From: Phytophthora hibernalis
Taxonomy: Eukaryota > Oomycota > Peronosporomycetes > Peronosporales > Peronosporaceae
Direction of reading: 5' to 3'
Length of the DNA stretch: 64,000 bases
NCBI GenBank assembly: GCA_012656075.1
Contig: JAAKBF010000041.1
Location: 1 to 64,000 of the forward strand
The first letter of the stretch is position 1. The number at the start of each line of letters is the position of its first letter. Position numbers and translations under genes: made by a program. This document shows positions 8,945 through 18,868 of this stretch, one piece after another. Under the pieces are notes generated by a model, which worked only from the letters and a program-made list of their open reading frames with translations, had not been told where the DNA came from and ran no database searches.

Positions 8945-10299
8945 CTCAATGGACAGCACTTGGGTGCTAATTATTATCTGTTGTTCCAGCACTACTCGCC
9001 TGTTAAGTACCTGTGGTCCCTGGTCGCCTGTTGTCAGTATTGGTGAGCTGTTAGTTGGTTCGCAATGTGTAGGACGACCTGTTACCTGCTGAACAGAATA
9101 TGCGCCTGAATAGTTTCGCGCAGGGCCATTTCGTGATTCAGCATTGTTCGAAGCTGCATGGCCCCCACCCCATATTTAACAGGGCAACTACTTCATCGAG
9201 CAACTCGGGGTGAACTCCACGCCGACTCACTGTGGTGCGCTGTGACCCATGAGATCCAGATCGTTCGAGGTAAAATTGCGTCGGCACATCAAGCTCGTTG
9301 ATAGTCTTGATTTTTTAAATTGATGCTCGCAGTCGTCATGAGATCGACATCGATACACGCGAGCAAGTAACCTCTCAGTCGTGTAGCGAGTCTCGTAAGT
9401 ATGCACGTCGTCGCTCTGGTCGTTCATCGCACGGTACGCAGCTGAAAATGACTCGAACACTGCAACCATGATGTACGACAAGCGAGGTGGCGCTGTATCA
9501 TGAGCCCCCACCGCTGTCACAGCCTCAAGTCCCGAAAACTCGAACTCAGAGGCAGAGGAGTCGGAACCATGCGACTCGCTCCACAACATGTTCGTGCCGC
9601 CGGCCACCGGAGTCGCCATGCGGCTTGAAAGTCGAGGCTCCTGCAATTCGACGCCGTCGCTGGTGTCCCCATGCTCGGTTATTTGGCAAAACGAAAGTGA
9701 CTATTGCCGCGAACGCTTGCTTGATGTTTACACCAATTGCAGTCCGCCACGACACCGAAGCAAAACCGGACGCGAGGCAACCTCGTCTTCGAGTCTATGC
9801 GCACTCAGATCTCGGTTTGTAAAGCTCACTAGAATCGGTCGTTCGGTCTATTTGTGCTATTTTCAAACCGAGTATTTTCTTGTCCCGTACGTATGCTTCT
9901 TTCCAGAGGGCCCTGAGTGCTTCTGCGTCAAGATCTGTAGGCATGATGATGCAGCTTTGTGCGTGTGATGGACCTCTCTCGATCTAACAGTTTTTCCATC
10001 AACAGGTATGCAGTGCTGGTTACCTGTTGATGTGCAACAGGTAACCAGGGTGGACGACAGGCGAAGCGGGGCTGTGAGGGTCGAACAGGTGAGCAGGGGC
10101 AGAACAACAGATATTAATTATTTTCCACAGCGCTTGTACGTGTAAACGTATTTCAAAATACACATCAAACGAAAAACTAGCGAACAAGGTACAAATTGTA
10201 AAACGCAACACAAAGCCCATTTTTGCTGCACCAAGTCTGTAAAATACTCCGAGATACACTAGCTGCGACACAGATCAATTCGCTGATGCCAGCGCTGAT
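8945..10299. other. Unique centre of the inverted array
   Basis: This stretch runs from the end of paralog C to the right arm. It contains a weak leftward frame at 9227-9646 and several CCTGTT/AACAGG-rich segments at 8975-9100 and 10005-10110. The block GAACAACAGATA near 10100 is inverted relative to TATCTGTTGTTCC near 8975, so the flanks of the centre are related to each other. Around 10215-10275 lies a diverged copy of the array's upstream module. No convincing gene is present. Confidence 0.5.
9227..9646 (-). pseudogene. Possible transposon-derived zinc-binding fragment
   Basis: A 139-codon frame contains YRCRSHDDCEHQF, a Cys/His spacing reminiscent of the DNA-binding domains of MULE/FAR1-type transposases. 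Nothing else of a transposase is recognisable, and the frame begins without a good start context. It could be a decayed fragment or chance. Low certainty. Confidence 0.25.
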
Positions 10300-10408
10300 G
10301 CAATTCGATGGGAGCCGTCGACAGCCAACAAACTAACCTTAATCGACGATTCCTGCCAAGCACCGCGAACCTCATGTGTCAGCTCCAGACCGATAGCTCG
10401 TCAACACT

Positions 10409-10428
10409 GCTCATTTCGAAACGTGATC
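10409..10428 (+). promoter_or_regulatory. Conserved core promoter of copy D
   Basis: GCTCATTTCGAAACGTGATC, 59-78 bp before the ATG at 10487, identical to the other array copies. Confidence 0.65.
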
Positions 10429-10486
10429 TCAAGCACACGAGTCGATTCCACCACCACCACCAACCACCAACCTCAACACCGCAAGC

Positions 10487-11406
10487 ATGGGCAAGTCCAA
10501 CGACCGCAACGTGACCGCCGAGCAGGAGTTCGCCTCTCTCGAGAAGGTGCTCAACCAGACCGCGGAGGACGCCGCCAGGTGCCTCAAGCTGCTCAAGACG
10601 AACCTGTCCGAGTACGACAGCCGCCACAGCAACCACTTCATCAACACGGCTGCGTCCTACATGCGGAGCGACATGCGCACGGCCAAGGACACGGCGTCGG
10701 ACCTGAAGCACGTGGCTCACCAGATCCACAGAGCTCGCAGCCGTCCGAGTCCGAGGTCACCTCCGCCCGCAACATGATGGGCGCCACGGCCAAGGCCATG
10801 GACATCTTGAAGACCACGGCTCGCAACTACGACCAGAAGAACGGCCGCTCCAAGGGCGTCAAGGGTGCGGTCGACAACGTCGTCGGCAACAACGACAGGG
10901 AGAAGGACGAGAAGCACACTGGTCTCTTGGGCAAGGACAAGGACGACAAGAACACTGGACTTTTCGGCAAGGACAAGGACAAGGAATCCAAGGGCGGTCT
11001 CTTCGGAAAGAGCGACGACAAGGAGAAAGAGTCCAAGCTCGGAGGTCTCTTTGGCAAGGGCGACAAGGACAAGGACGACAAGCACACCGGTCTCTTCGGC
11101 AAGGGCGACAAGCACAAGGACGACAATCACGGCGGTCTACTGGGCAAGACCGACCACCACCACCACGGAGGCATTCTGGGCGCCGACACCGTGGAGGAAC
11201 TGACCAAGAAGGTGTTGCACGACAACTTCAACCTCAGTCCGCTGAGTCACCAGATCACGATCGCAGAGAAGTCGCTGACGGCATCTCCGTCTTTCGTGGA
11301 GCGCGCGAAGGAGGCGGTGCACGAGGTGAAGGACAAGCTCACGGGCGACAAGATCAGTCCGACGCACGACGGCCACCACGCCAACAAGCACGCCATCACT
11401 CCGTAA
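10487..11406 (+). CDS. GLFGK-repeat hydrophilic protein, copy D (one-base deletion)
   Basis: This copy matches the others except for one missing A near 10730 (CCACAGAGC where the other copies have CCACAAGAGC). That shifts the frame after about residue 81 and ends the product early; the rest of the gene continues intact in the next frame to the stop at 11406. The gene is one base shorter than its sisters. Given the window-wide loss of homopolymer bases, the lesion may be an assembly error and the true gene intact. Residue variants match copy B. Confidence 0.75.
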
Positions 11407-12741
11407 ACGGGAAACGAATTGAGGATGGCTTGCAGCAATGAATAATTCCACAATAATATTATGTCGGAGCAAAAGCTTTTACTATTGTTGGCAAAGCCAG
11501 AGAGACTCGAGACCCAATTATACTTAGGAGTGCAAAATATCCCGAAAAAAAGAAATCTGGCGGAGGAGCCTGAAAATATCTCCGGATCGACGAATTTTGA
11601 GGCGATTGAGCTCACTGTGGTTTTCGCGTAAAATACTCGGACGTTCTTCATTTTGCTTTCCCCCATTTGTCTCATGCCAAATGTTGTAAAACAAATAATA
11701 GAAGAATGAGTTTCAAAATCGTGGTGGGGAGACGAACATGAGGAGCGGTGAAATGTATTTAGGTTTCATCGCGGAAGATACTCAGGTTGATACGTATACA
11801 CGGAGGGGCGTGCATGTAGTTTCCGAGTTTGCGTGAAAAATGTCTAATTCTGCCGGACAACAGAACCACCCACGTCTCGATGTGTGTGCTCCACAGAGTC
11901 CCAGTCATGTTGTCTTGCGCATGATCAGATCCTGGTTGCATGTACTCGGTACGAGCTAGCCGCTACAAAATAGCAAAGTGAATAAAGTGCGGTCGATGGA
12001 GCCGGCTTCTATTGTTATAATTGGAAGGAAACTTTCATAGATGTTGCGTGAATGTTGAACTAGGCAACACGCAGCTTTTTACTAGTTCTCGCTATGTATT
12101 AGTAATTGGAGAGAGTTTGGCTCATGTCAATGTCGGGATCTCTAAAGTTAGCAAGTTGAAGTTGCATTATGAGAGGAATCTGTCCAAAAGCAAAAATTGA
12201 CATGTAATTTTGTCAGTTCTTGAGGGTTTATTAGATTTGGAGATGAGCTGTTGAGCGTTGAGCTGGTGCGTGTTGTTGATTTTGTGATTTTTGGCAAGCA
12301 TGCTTTTTGAGAGGAAAATCGGATCACTGATCTACTCTGAAATAATTTTCAGAGAACAAAAATACAGAAAAGTTCAATAACGTTACGAAAAAGAAATACA
12401 AGATGTGGTCCATTGCTGCTGCACCAAGACGGCGAAATGCATTCGTCGAGTCCGAGATACACTTGCTGCGACACTGTATGAGCCTTTTTCGATGAGCCAC
12501 GCAAGCTGTCCCAAGTTGGGGCTCCCAAGATCTATTCGCTGAATCGACGTTGTTGCCATTCGATGGGAGCCGTCGGCAGCCAACAAACTAACCTTAATCG
12601 ACGATTCCTGCCAAGCACCGCGAACCTCATGTGTCAGCTCCAGACCGATAGCTCGTCAACACTGCTCATTTCGAAACGTGATCTCAAGCACACGAGTCGA
12701 TTCCACCACCACCACCAACCACCAACCTCAACACCGCAAGC
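11407..12741. other. Array spacer between copies D and E
   Basis: Near-identical to the E-F spacer and to the reverse complement of the A-B spacer. Compared with them it has shorter runs in three places (GGGG, TTTTT and TTTT near 11805, 12080 and 12280). It holds the copy D 3' flank and copy E promoter, with no credible coding sequence. Confidence 0.7.
12664..12683 (+). promoter_or_regulatory. Conserved core promoter of copy E
   Basis: GCTCATTTCGAAACGTGATC, 59-78 bp before the ATG at 12742. Confidence 0.65.
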
Positions 12742-13662
12742 ATGGGCAAGTCCAACGACCGCAACGTGACCGCCGAGCAGGAGTTCGCCTCTCTCGAGAA
12801 GGTGCTCAACCAGACCGCGGAGGACGCCGCCAGGTGCCTCAAGCTGCTCAAGACGAACCTGTCCGAGTACGACAGCCGCCACAGCAACCACTTCATCAAC
12901 ACGGCTGCGTCCTACATGCGGAGCGACATGCGCACGGCCAAGGACACGGCGTCGGACCTGAAGCACGTGGCTCACCAGATCCACAAGAGCTCGCAGCCGT
13001 CCGAGTCCGAGGTCACCTCCGCCCGCAACATGATGGGCGCCACGGCCAAGGCCATGGACATCTTGAAGACCACGGCTCGCAACTACGACCAGAAGAACGG
13101 CCGCTCCAAGGGCGTCAAGGGTGCGGTCGACAACGTCGTCGGCAACAACGACAGGGAGAAGGACGAGAAGCACACTGGTCTCTTGGGCAAGGACAAGGAC
13201 GACAAGAACACTGGACTTTTCGGCAAGGACAAGGACAAGGAATCCAAGGGCGGTCTCTTCGGAAAGAGCGACGACAAGGAGAAAGAGTCCAAGCTCGGAG
13301 GTCTCTTTGGCAAGGGCGACAAGGACAAGGACGACAAGCACACCGGTCTCTTCGGCAAGGGCGACAAGCACAAGGACGACAATCACGGCGGTCTACTGGG
13401 CAAGACCGACCACCACCACCACGGAGGCATTCTCGGCGCCGACACCGTGGAGGAACTGACCAAGAAGGTGTTGCACGACAACTTCAACCTCAGTCCGCTG
13501 AGTCACCAGATCACGATCGCAGAGAAGTCGCTGACGGCATCTCCGTCTTTCGTGGAGCGCGCGAAGGAGGCGGTGCACGAGGTGAAGGACAAGCTCACGG
13601 GCGACAAGATCAGTCCGACGCACGACGGCCACCACGCCAACAAGCACGCCATCACTCCGTAA
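12742..13662 (+). CDS. GLFGK-repeat hydrophilic protein, copy E
   Basis: This intact 306-aa copy carries the KHT variant, like B and D. It shares with copy F a silent CTC codon in GGILGADT, where A, B and D have CTG. Domain layout is as in copy A: N-terminal helical domain, six GL(L/F)GK motifs in Lys/Asp-rich linkers, a His run, then a C-terminal helical part. Because the motif GLFG is also the cohesive repeat of some nucleoporins, self-association is conceivable, but that is inference only. Confidence 0.85.
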   Translation: MGKSNDRNVTAEQEFASLEKVLNQTAEDAARCLKLLKTNLSEYDSRHSNHFINTAASYMRSDMRTAKDTASDLKHVAHQIHKSSQPSESEVTSARNMMGATAKAMDILKTTARNYDQKNGRSKGVKGAVDNVVGNNDREKDEKHTGLLGKDKDDKNTGLFGKDKDKESKGGLFGKSDDKEKESKLGGLFGKGDKDKDDKHTGLFGKGDKHKDDNHGGLLGKTDHHHHGGILGADTVEELTKKVLHDNFNLSPLSHQITIAEKSLTASPSFVERAKEAVHEVKDKLTGDKISPTHDGHHANKHAITP

Positions 13663-14999
13663 ACGGGAAACGAATTGAGGATGGCTTGCAGCAATGAATA
13701 ATTCCACAATAATATTATGTCGGAGCAAAAGCTTTTACTATTGTTGGCAAAGCCAGAGAGACTCGAGACCCAATTATACTTAGGAGTGCAAAATATCCCG
13801 AAAAAAGAAATCTGGCGGAGGAGCCTGAAAATATCTCCGGATCGACGAATTTTGAGGCGATTGAGCTCACTGTGGTTTTCGCGTAAAATACTCGGACGTT
13901 CTTCATTTTGCTTTCCCCCATTTGTCTCATGCCAAATGTTGTAAAACAAATAATAGAAGAATGAGTTTCAAAATCGTGGTGGGGAGACGAACATGAGGAG
14001 CGGTGAAATGTATTTAGGTTTCATCGCGGAAGATACTCAGGTTGATACGTATACACGGAGGGGGCGTGCATGTAGTTTCCGAGTTTGCGTGAAAAATGTC
14101 TAATTCTGCCGGACAACAGAACCACCCACGTCTCGATGTGTGTGCTCCACAGAGTCCCAGTCATGTTGTCTTGCGCATGATCAGATCCTGGTTGCATGTA
14201 CTCGGTACGAGCTAGCCGCTACAAAATAGCAAAGTGAATAAAGTGCGGTCGATGGAGCCGGCTTCTATTGTTATAATTGGAAGGAAACTTTCATAGATGT
14301 TGCGTGAATGTTGAACTAGGCAACACGCAGCTTTTTTACTAGTTCTCGCTATGTATTAGTAATTGGAGAGAGTTTGGCTCATGTCAATGTCGGGATCTCT
14401 AAAGTTAGCAAGTTGAAGTTGCATTATGAGAGGAATCTGTCCAAAAGCAAAAATTGACATGTAATTTTGTCAGTTCTTGAGGGTTTATTAGATTTGGAGA
14501 TGAGCTGTTGAGCGTTGAGCTGGTGCGTGTTGTTGATTTTTGTGATTTTTGGCAAGCATGCTTTTTGAGAGGAAAATCGGATCACTGATCTACTCTGAAA
14601 TAATTTTCAGAGAACAAAAATACAGAAAAGTTCAATAACGTTACGAAAAAGAAATACAAGATGTGGTCCATTGCTGCTGCACCAAGACGGCGAAATGCAT
14701 TCGTCGAGTCCGAGATACACTTGCTGCGACACTGTATGAGCCTTTTTCGATGAGCCACGCAAGCTGTCCCAAGTTGGGGCTCCCAAGATCTATTCGCTGA
14801 ATCGACGTTGTTGCCATTCGATGGGAGCCGTCGGCAGCCAACAAACTAACCTTAATCGACGATTCCTGCCAAGCACCGCGAACCTCATGTGTCAGCTCCA
14901 GACCGATAGCTCGTCAACACTGCTCATTTCGAAACGTGATCTCAAGCACACGAGTCGATTCCACCACCACCACCAACCACCAACCTCAACACCGCAAGC
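13663..14999. other. Array spacer between copies E and F
   Basis: 1337 bp of non-coding spacer almost identical to 11407-12741. It contains the copy E 3' flank, an AT-richer middle and the copy F promoter. Confidence 0.7.
14922..14941 (+). promoter_or_regulatory. Conserved core promoter of copy F
   Basis: GCTCATTTCGAAACGTGATC, 59-78 bp before the ATG at 15000. Confidence 0.65.
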
Positions 15000-15920
15000 A
15001 TGGGCAAGTCCAACGACCGCAACGTGACCGCCGAGCAGGAGTTCGCCTCTCTCGAGAAGGTGCTCAACCAGACCGCGGAGGACGCCGCCAGGTGCCTCAA
15101 GCTGCTCAAGACGAACCTGTCCGAGTACGACAGCCGCCACAGCAACCACTTCATCAACACGGCTGCGTCCTACATGCGGAGCGACATGCGCACGGCCAAG
15201 GACACGGCGTCGGACCTGAAGCACGTGGCTCACCAGATCCACAAGAGCTCGCAGCCGTCCGAGTCCGAGGTCACCTCCGCCCGCAACATGATGGGCGCCA
15301 CGGCCAAGGCCATGGACATCTTGAAGACCACGGCTCGCAACTACGACCAGAAGAACGGCCGCTCCAAGGGCGTCAAGGGTGCGGTCGACAACGTCGTCGG
15401 CAACAACGACAGGGAGAAGGACGAGAAGCACAATGGTCTCTTGGGCAAGGACAAGGACGACAAGAACACTGGACTTTTCGGCAAGGACAAGGACAAGGAA
15501 TCCAAGGGCGGTCTCTTCGGAAAGAGCGACGACAAGGAGAAAGAGTCCAAGCTCGGAGGTCTCTTTGGCAAGGGCGACAAGGACAAGGACGACAAGCACA
15601 CCGGTCTCTTCGGCAAGGGCGACAAGCACAAGGACGACAATCACGGCGGTCTACTGGGCAAGACCGACCACCACCACCACGGAGGCATTCTCGGCGCCGA
15701 CACCGTGGAGGAACTGACCAAGAAGGTGTTGCACGACAACTTCAACCTCAGTCCGCTGAGTCACCAGATCACGATCGCAGAGAAGTCGCTGACGGCATCT
15801 CCGTCTTTCGTGGAGCGCGCGAAGGAGGCGGTGCACGAGGTGAAGGACAAGCTCACGGGCGACAAGACCAGTCCGACGCACGACGGCCACCACGCCAACA
15901 AGCACGCCATCACTCCGTAA
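15000..15920 (+). CDS. GLFGK-repeat hydrophilic protein, copy F
   Basis: This intact 306-aa outermost right copy carries KHN, like the outermost left copy A. It has a private substitution near the C-terminus (GDKTSP instead of GDKISP). Its 3' flank follows the array consensus for about 65 bp and then turns into unique sequence leading to LETM1. Same domain layout and strong C/G-ending codon bias as the other copies. Function unknown. Confidence 0.85.
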   Translation: MGKSNDRNVTAEQEFASLEKVLNQTAEDAARCLKLLKTNLSEYDSRHSNHFINTAASYMRSDMRTAKDTASDLKHVAHQIHKSSQPSESEVTSARNMMGATAKAMDILKTTARNYDQKNGRSKGVKGAVDNVVGNNDREKDEKHNGLLGKDKDDKNTGLFGKDKDKESKGGLFGKSDDKEKESKLGGLFGKGDKDKDDKHTGLFGKGDKHKDDNHGGLLGKTDHHHHGGILGADTVEELTKKVLHDNFNLSPLSHQITIAEKSLTASPSFVERAKEAVHEVKDKLTGDKTSPTHDGHHANKHAITP

Positions 15921-16189
15921 ACGGGAAACGAATTGAGGATGGCTTGCAGCAATGAATAATTCCACAATAATATTATGTCGGAGTAAAGGCTTTTACGATT
16001 GTGGCAAAGCCTGACAGCGAACTCAAAAAAATTAACATCTTTAACACCCTCCCCCAGTAATAGCATTCTAGCCCGCCAAAGCGGTATATCTATTGTGGGT
16101 TTAAAGCGAAGCCCAGATATTAATACACACGTCAATCACTTGTGTATCAAAGCGGCCTTAGGTGATTCCAGCACCAGTTTCGAAACAGT

Positions 16190-18691
16190 TTACTGCTCCT
16201 TCTCCTTTTTCTTACGGCTGTTCGCTCGCTTGACCTTCGCCTTCTCTGCCTTGTCCGCCTTTGCCTTTTCAGCTTCTGCTGTAGCAGCGGCTTCGGCAGA
16301 CGCATCCGTCGACTCCTGAAGTGCAATGCGGCCAGTAGCTTCCAGACTCTCGCGGCACTTGGCAATCCAGGCCACCAACTCCTCCAAAGCGACTGTAAAA
16401 GATAAAAAGAGCAGCAATAAAACGTTAGAATCAAATCAAGTATGCGTCTCAAACCGCTGGCAGGCAAACGTACTTTTGCCATCGTTGTCTTCATCGATCA
16501 GCGAAATCACCCACTCCACGTCCTCCTGCGTGTTTGCCTTGCGCAGAATCGTCATAACGGCATCACGAAGCTCCTCAGCTGAAAGTACACCATCGCTATC
16601 GCGATCCAGGATGTTGAGACGGTCACCAACGTGACGGTCAACCTCCTCGATCTCCACCTCCAGGTTCGACAACATCGACTCAAGCTTCTTCATCATCCGA
16701 CCCGCCGTCTTGTTCTCCGCAGTCTGTGCACCAATTCGGCCCGCCGCCAGCAGACCCTCGACATCCATGTCATACTTGTTCTGCTTCAGCTGGCTCACCG
16801 TCTGGCGCTCCTTCTCGACTAGCGATTTGAATGCAAGCGACTCAAGAGCACTCAATTCCTCCAAGCTGACAATGTTCTCGAAACTCTTGGGCAGCGGTGC
16901 CGCATCCTCCTCGAATTTGGTCTCAATAACAGCGCTGGGATCCGCGGCCGTAGCTGGGGTGGCTGCAGTTTGAGTCTGAGCCTTCTCCATAATCACATCA
17001 GCAATCACCTGCTCCACTTCGGTTTGCGTTTCGGCAACGGCGGCAGCGTGGGTTGCGGCTGCATCGCTCTCTGCCTGCTTCTGAGCTTCAGTATCCTTCT
17101 TCTGAGCTTCATCACGGAATTTCTCTTCGTCCGCAATCATCTCATTCTGGTAGCGAATACTGTCAAGCTTCAGCTTACGCATCTCGGGAGTCTCCTCTGT
17201 AGACGCCTTCGCCGCTAGTGCCACCTCAGTCACGACCTCTTCGTCCATAGACGACATGGAAGTTGCCAGCGCCTCTTCCAGATTATCGGTAGCAGTAATA
17301 TTAAGCGCTCGCGACAGAATGAGCAGCGACGCCGGCACATTTTTGTTAATGGACAGGTCGAGCCACTGGCGCATTTGACGCACGTAACCAGCCTTCGTAA
17401 GCCCGGTAGCGCGCATACCACGCTCCATGCAGGCCATCTGCAGTTCTTCCTTGTCAAGCGTATCAAGGCCTTCCCAAATGATGTCCTGGTCGTCCTTCTT
17501 CAGCTGACGGATACGATTACGCAGCTGGAAACGAAGCAGGTTGTCGTTACCATAGTGCTGCACGCCCATGAACCGGCACATGCCCACAAGCTGCGGCCGC
17601 GAAATGTTGTCCAGCATGAGTTCATCGTTGAACAACTTCGCGACCTGAAGCGTTTCCTCCGACGTTAGGGGCTCACCGCGCTGCGCACGCTCCACGAAGT
17701 TCATCACCTCGCTGGCCGTCGACTTGCGCTCCTCTGAGACACCTTCCGTGTCCCTCGTGTCCTCCATGATTTCCTTCACCGTGTCCTGCAGGAATCCAGC
17801 CAGTGCTACGCGCAGCTGGAGCTGCCGCTTCATGTCTTCCTCGCGCTGGAACGAGTCCTTGTATGTGCTAGGCAGCATGTTGGGGAACACCTTCAGCGCC
17901 ACAGGCAGGAGCAGTTCCATGAAAGGCACAATCACGAAGAAGGCAAACGGCACCAGACGCATCAAGTCTGCCACCGTACGCTGCAGCTGCTTGCGTTCAC
18001 GACGCGAGAGCGCATTACCCTTCAGAAGCCGACGAATGATACGCGTGGATGTGGACACGTCCGCGTACAGCAGCTTGGTGCCCAGCCAGTAGTGGTCCAG
18101 CTCGTGTTTCACCTTACCCTTCATTTTGGCTAGCCATGCCTTGACCGCCGCCGGATCTGTGACCAGCACCTGCAGTGCATGGGCCACAGCCTTGGCGCCC
18201 TGCACCGTGAGCTGCGGCGTGCGCTTGAGCAACGTCACGGCGCGCTCGGGCACCTTGGGCAGCTCCTTCTCCACGTCCTCGACGCGGATCATGCGGCGTT
18301 CGCCACCTTTTTCCAGTGCAGACTCGAGCTTCTCTTCCTGCACACGAATCTTGCTGCGTCGACGTCTGGCAGCCGCGATCTTCTTCTTGAGCGCGGCAGC
18401 TTCGGCAGGCGTGGGGGCCGCTGCAGGCGTCGTTTTGGACGTCGACGGCTTCGTGGGCAGTGCGGCAAACCCACGGGTCTGTCCGCGGAACAGCAGCGGT
18501 GAGTACTGCGGTAGTAGTGGCAGCATCAGCGGCGCGTGGACGTCACGGGACGACGAGAAGCCGGAGAACTCGCAGCCTAAGCTCGCGAGCGGTTCGATTC
18601 GAGACGGAGCCTGTGCGTGGGCAGGCACCGCTCCCGTGTAGCGCAGCAGCCGCTGCGAGCGCGCGGCATTGCGCAGACTAGAGCGTAGCAT
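16190..18691 (-). CDS. LETM1: LETM1-type mitochondrial inner-membrane protein with EF-hands
   Basis: LETM1 proteins act in mitochondrial K+/H+ or Ca2+/H+ exchange. The ATG at 18691 opens an Arg/Ser-rich, acid-poor presequence (MLRSSLRNAARSQR). The LETM1 core lies around residues 190-420, with the hydrophobic segment LVPFAFFVIVPFMELLLPV and the LPSTYKDSF region, followed by long helical stretches. Two EF-hands are at the C-terminus (DRDSDGVLSAEE and DEDNDGKIALEE). The second is completed only after removing an 81-bp intron (16393-16473), which cuts inside the calcium-binding loop. The last exon encodes a Lys/Ala-rich tail ending KKEKEQ. The product is about 806 aa with no frame break. It is divergent from the PHP gene, with starts only 177 bp apart. 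Confidence 0.9.
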
Positions 18692-18868
18692 GGTAGTCCG
18701 TCCTGCGTCTGGCCGATCTGGAAATGCTTGGCTCACCCAATAAACGCAGGGTCGCACTAAGTGCGAATCGACCATCATTCCTGTTTGACGTCGAACCTGT
18801 GAAAGCAGCTTGGATCATGGTCATCTGTTTCTGGGGCGACATTGGGTGACGCACATTCCAAGTCTGCG
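18692..18868. promoter_or_regulatory. Shared divergent promoter region LETM1 / PHP gene
   Basis: Only 177 bp separate the two start codons, so both promoters must overlap or lie close together. I could not place a clear initiator on either strand. Confidence 0.5.

Larger units (their letters stand above)
10300..15990 (+). repeat. Right arm of large inverted gene array (copies D, E, F)
   Basis: Three rightward tandem units with start-to-start distances of 2255 bp (D-E) and 2258 bp (E-F). Similarity begins close to 10300, upstream of D, and ends just after 15985, downstream of F. The arm mirrors 4327-7873. Confidence 0.9.

Noticed and set aside
12678..13697. 339-codon frame overlapping each array gene in another frame, and a 250-codon antisense frame
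   Set aside because: Both are open because of the strong C/G-ending codon bias and charged repeats of the real gene. Their products are Arg/Gln- or Val/Leu-monotonous and absent from paralog C.
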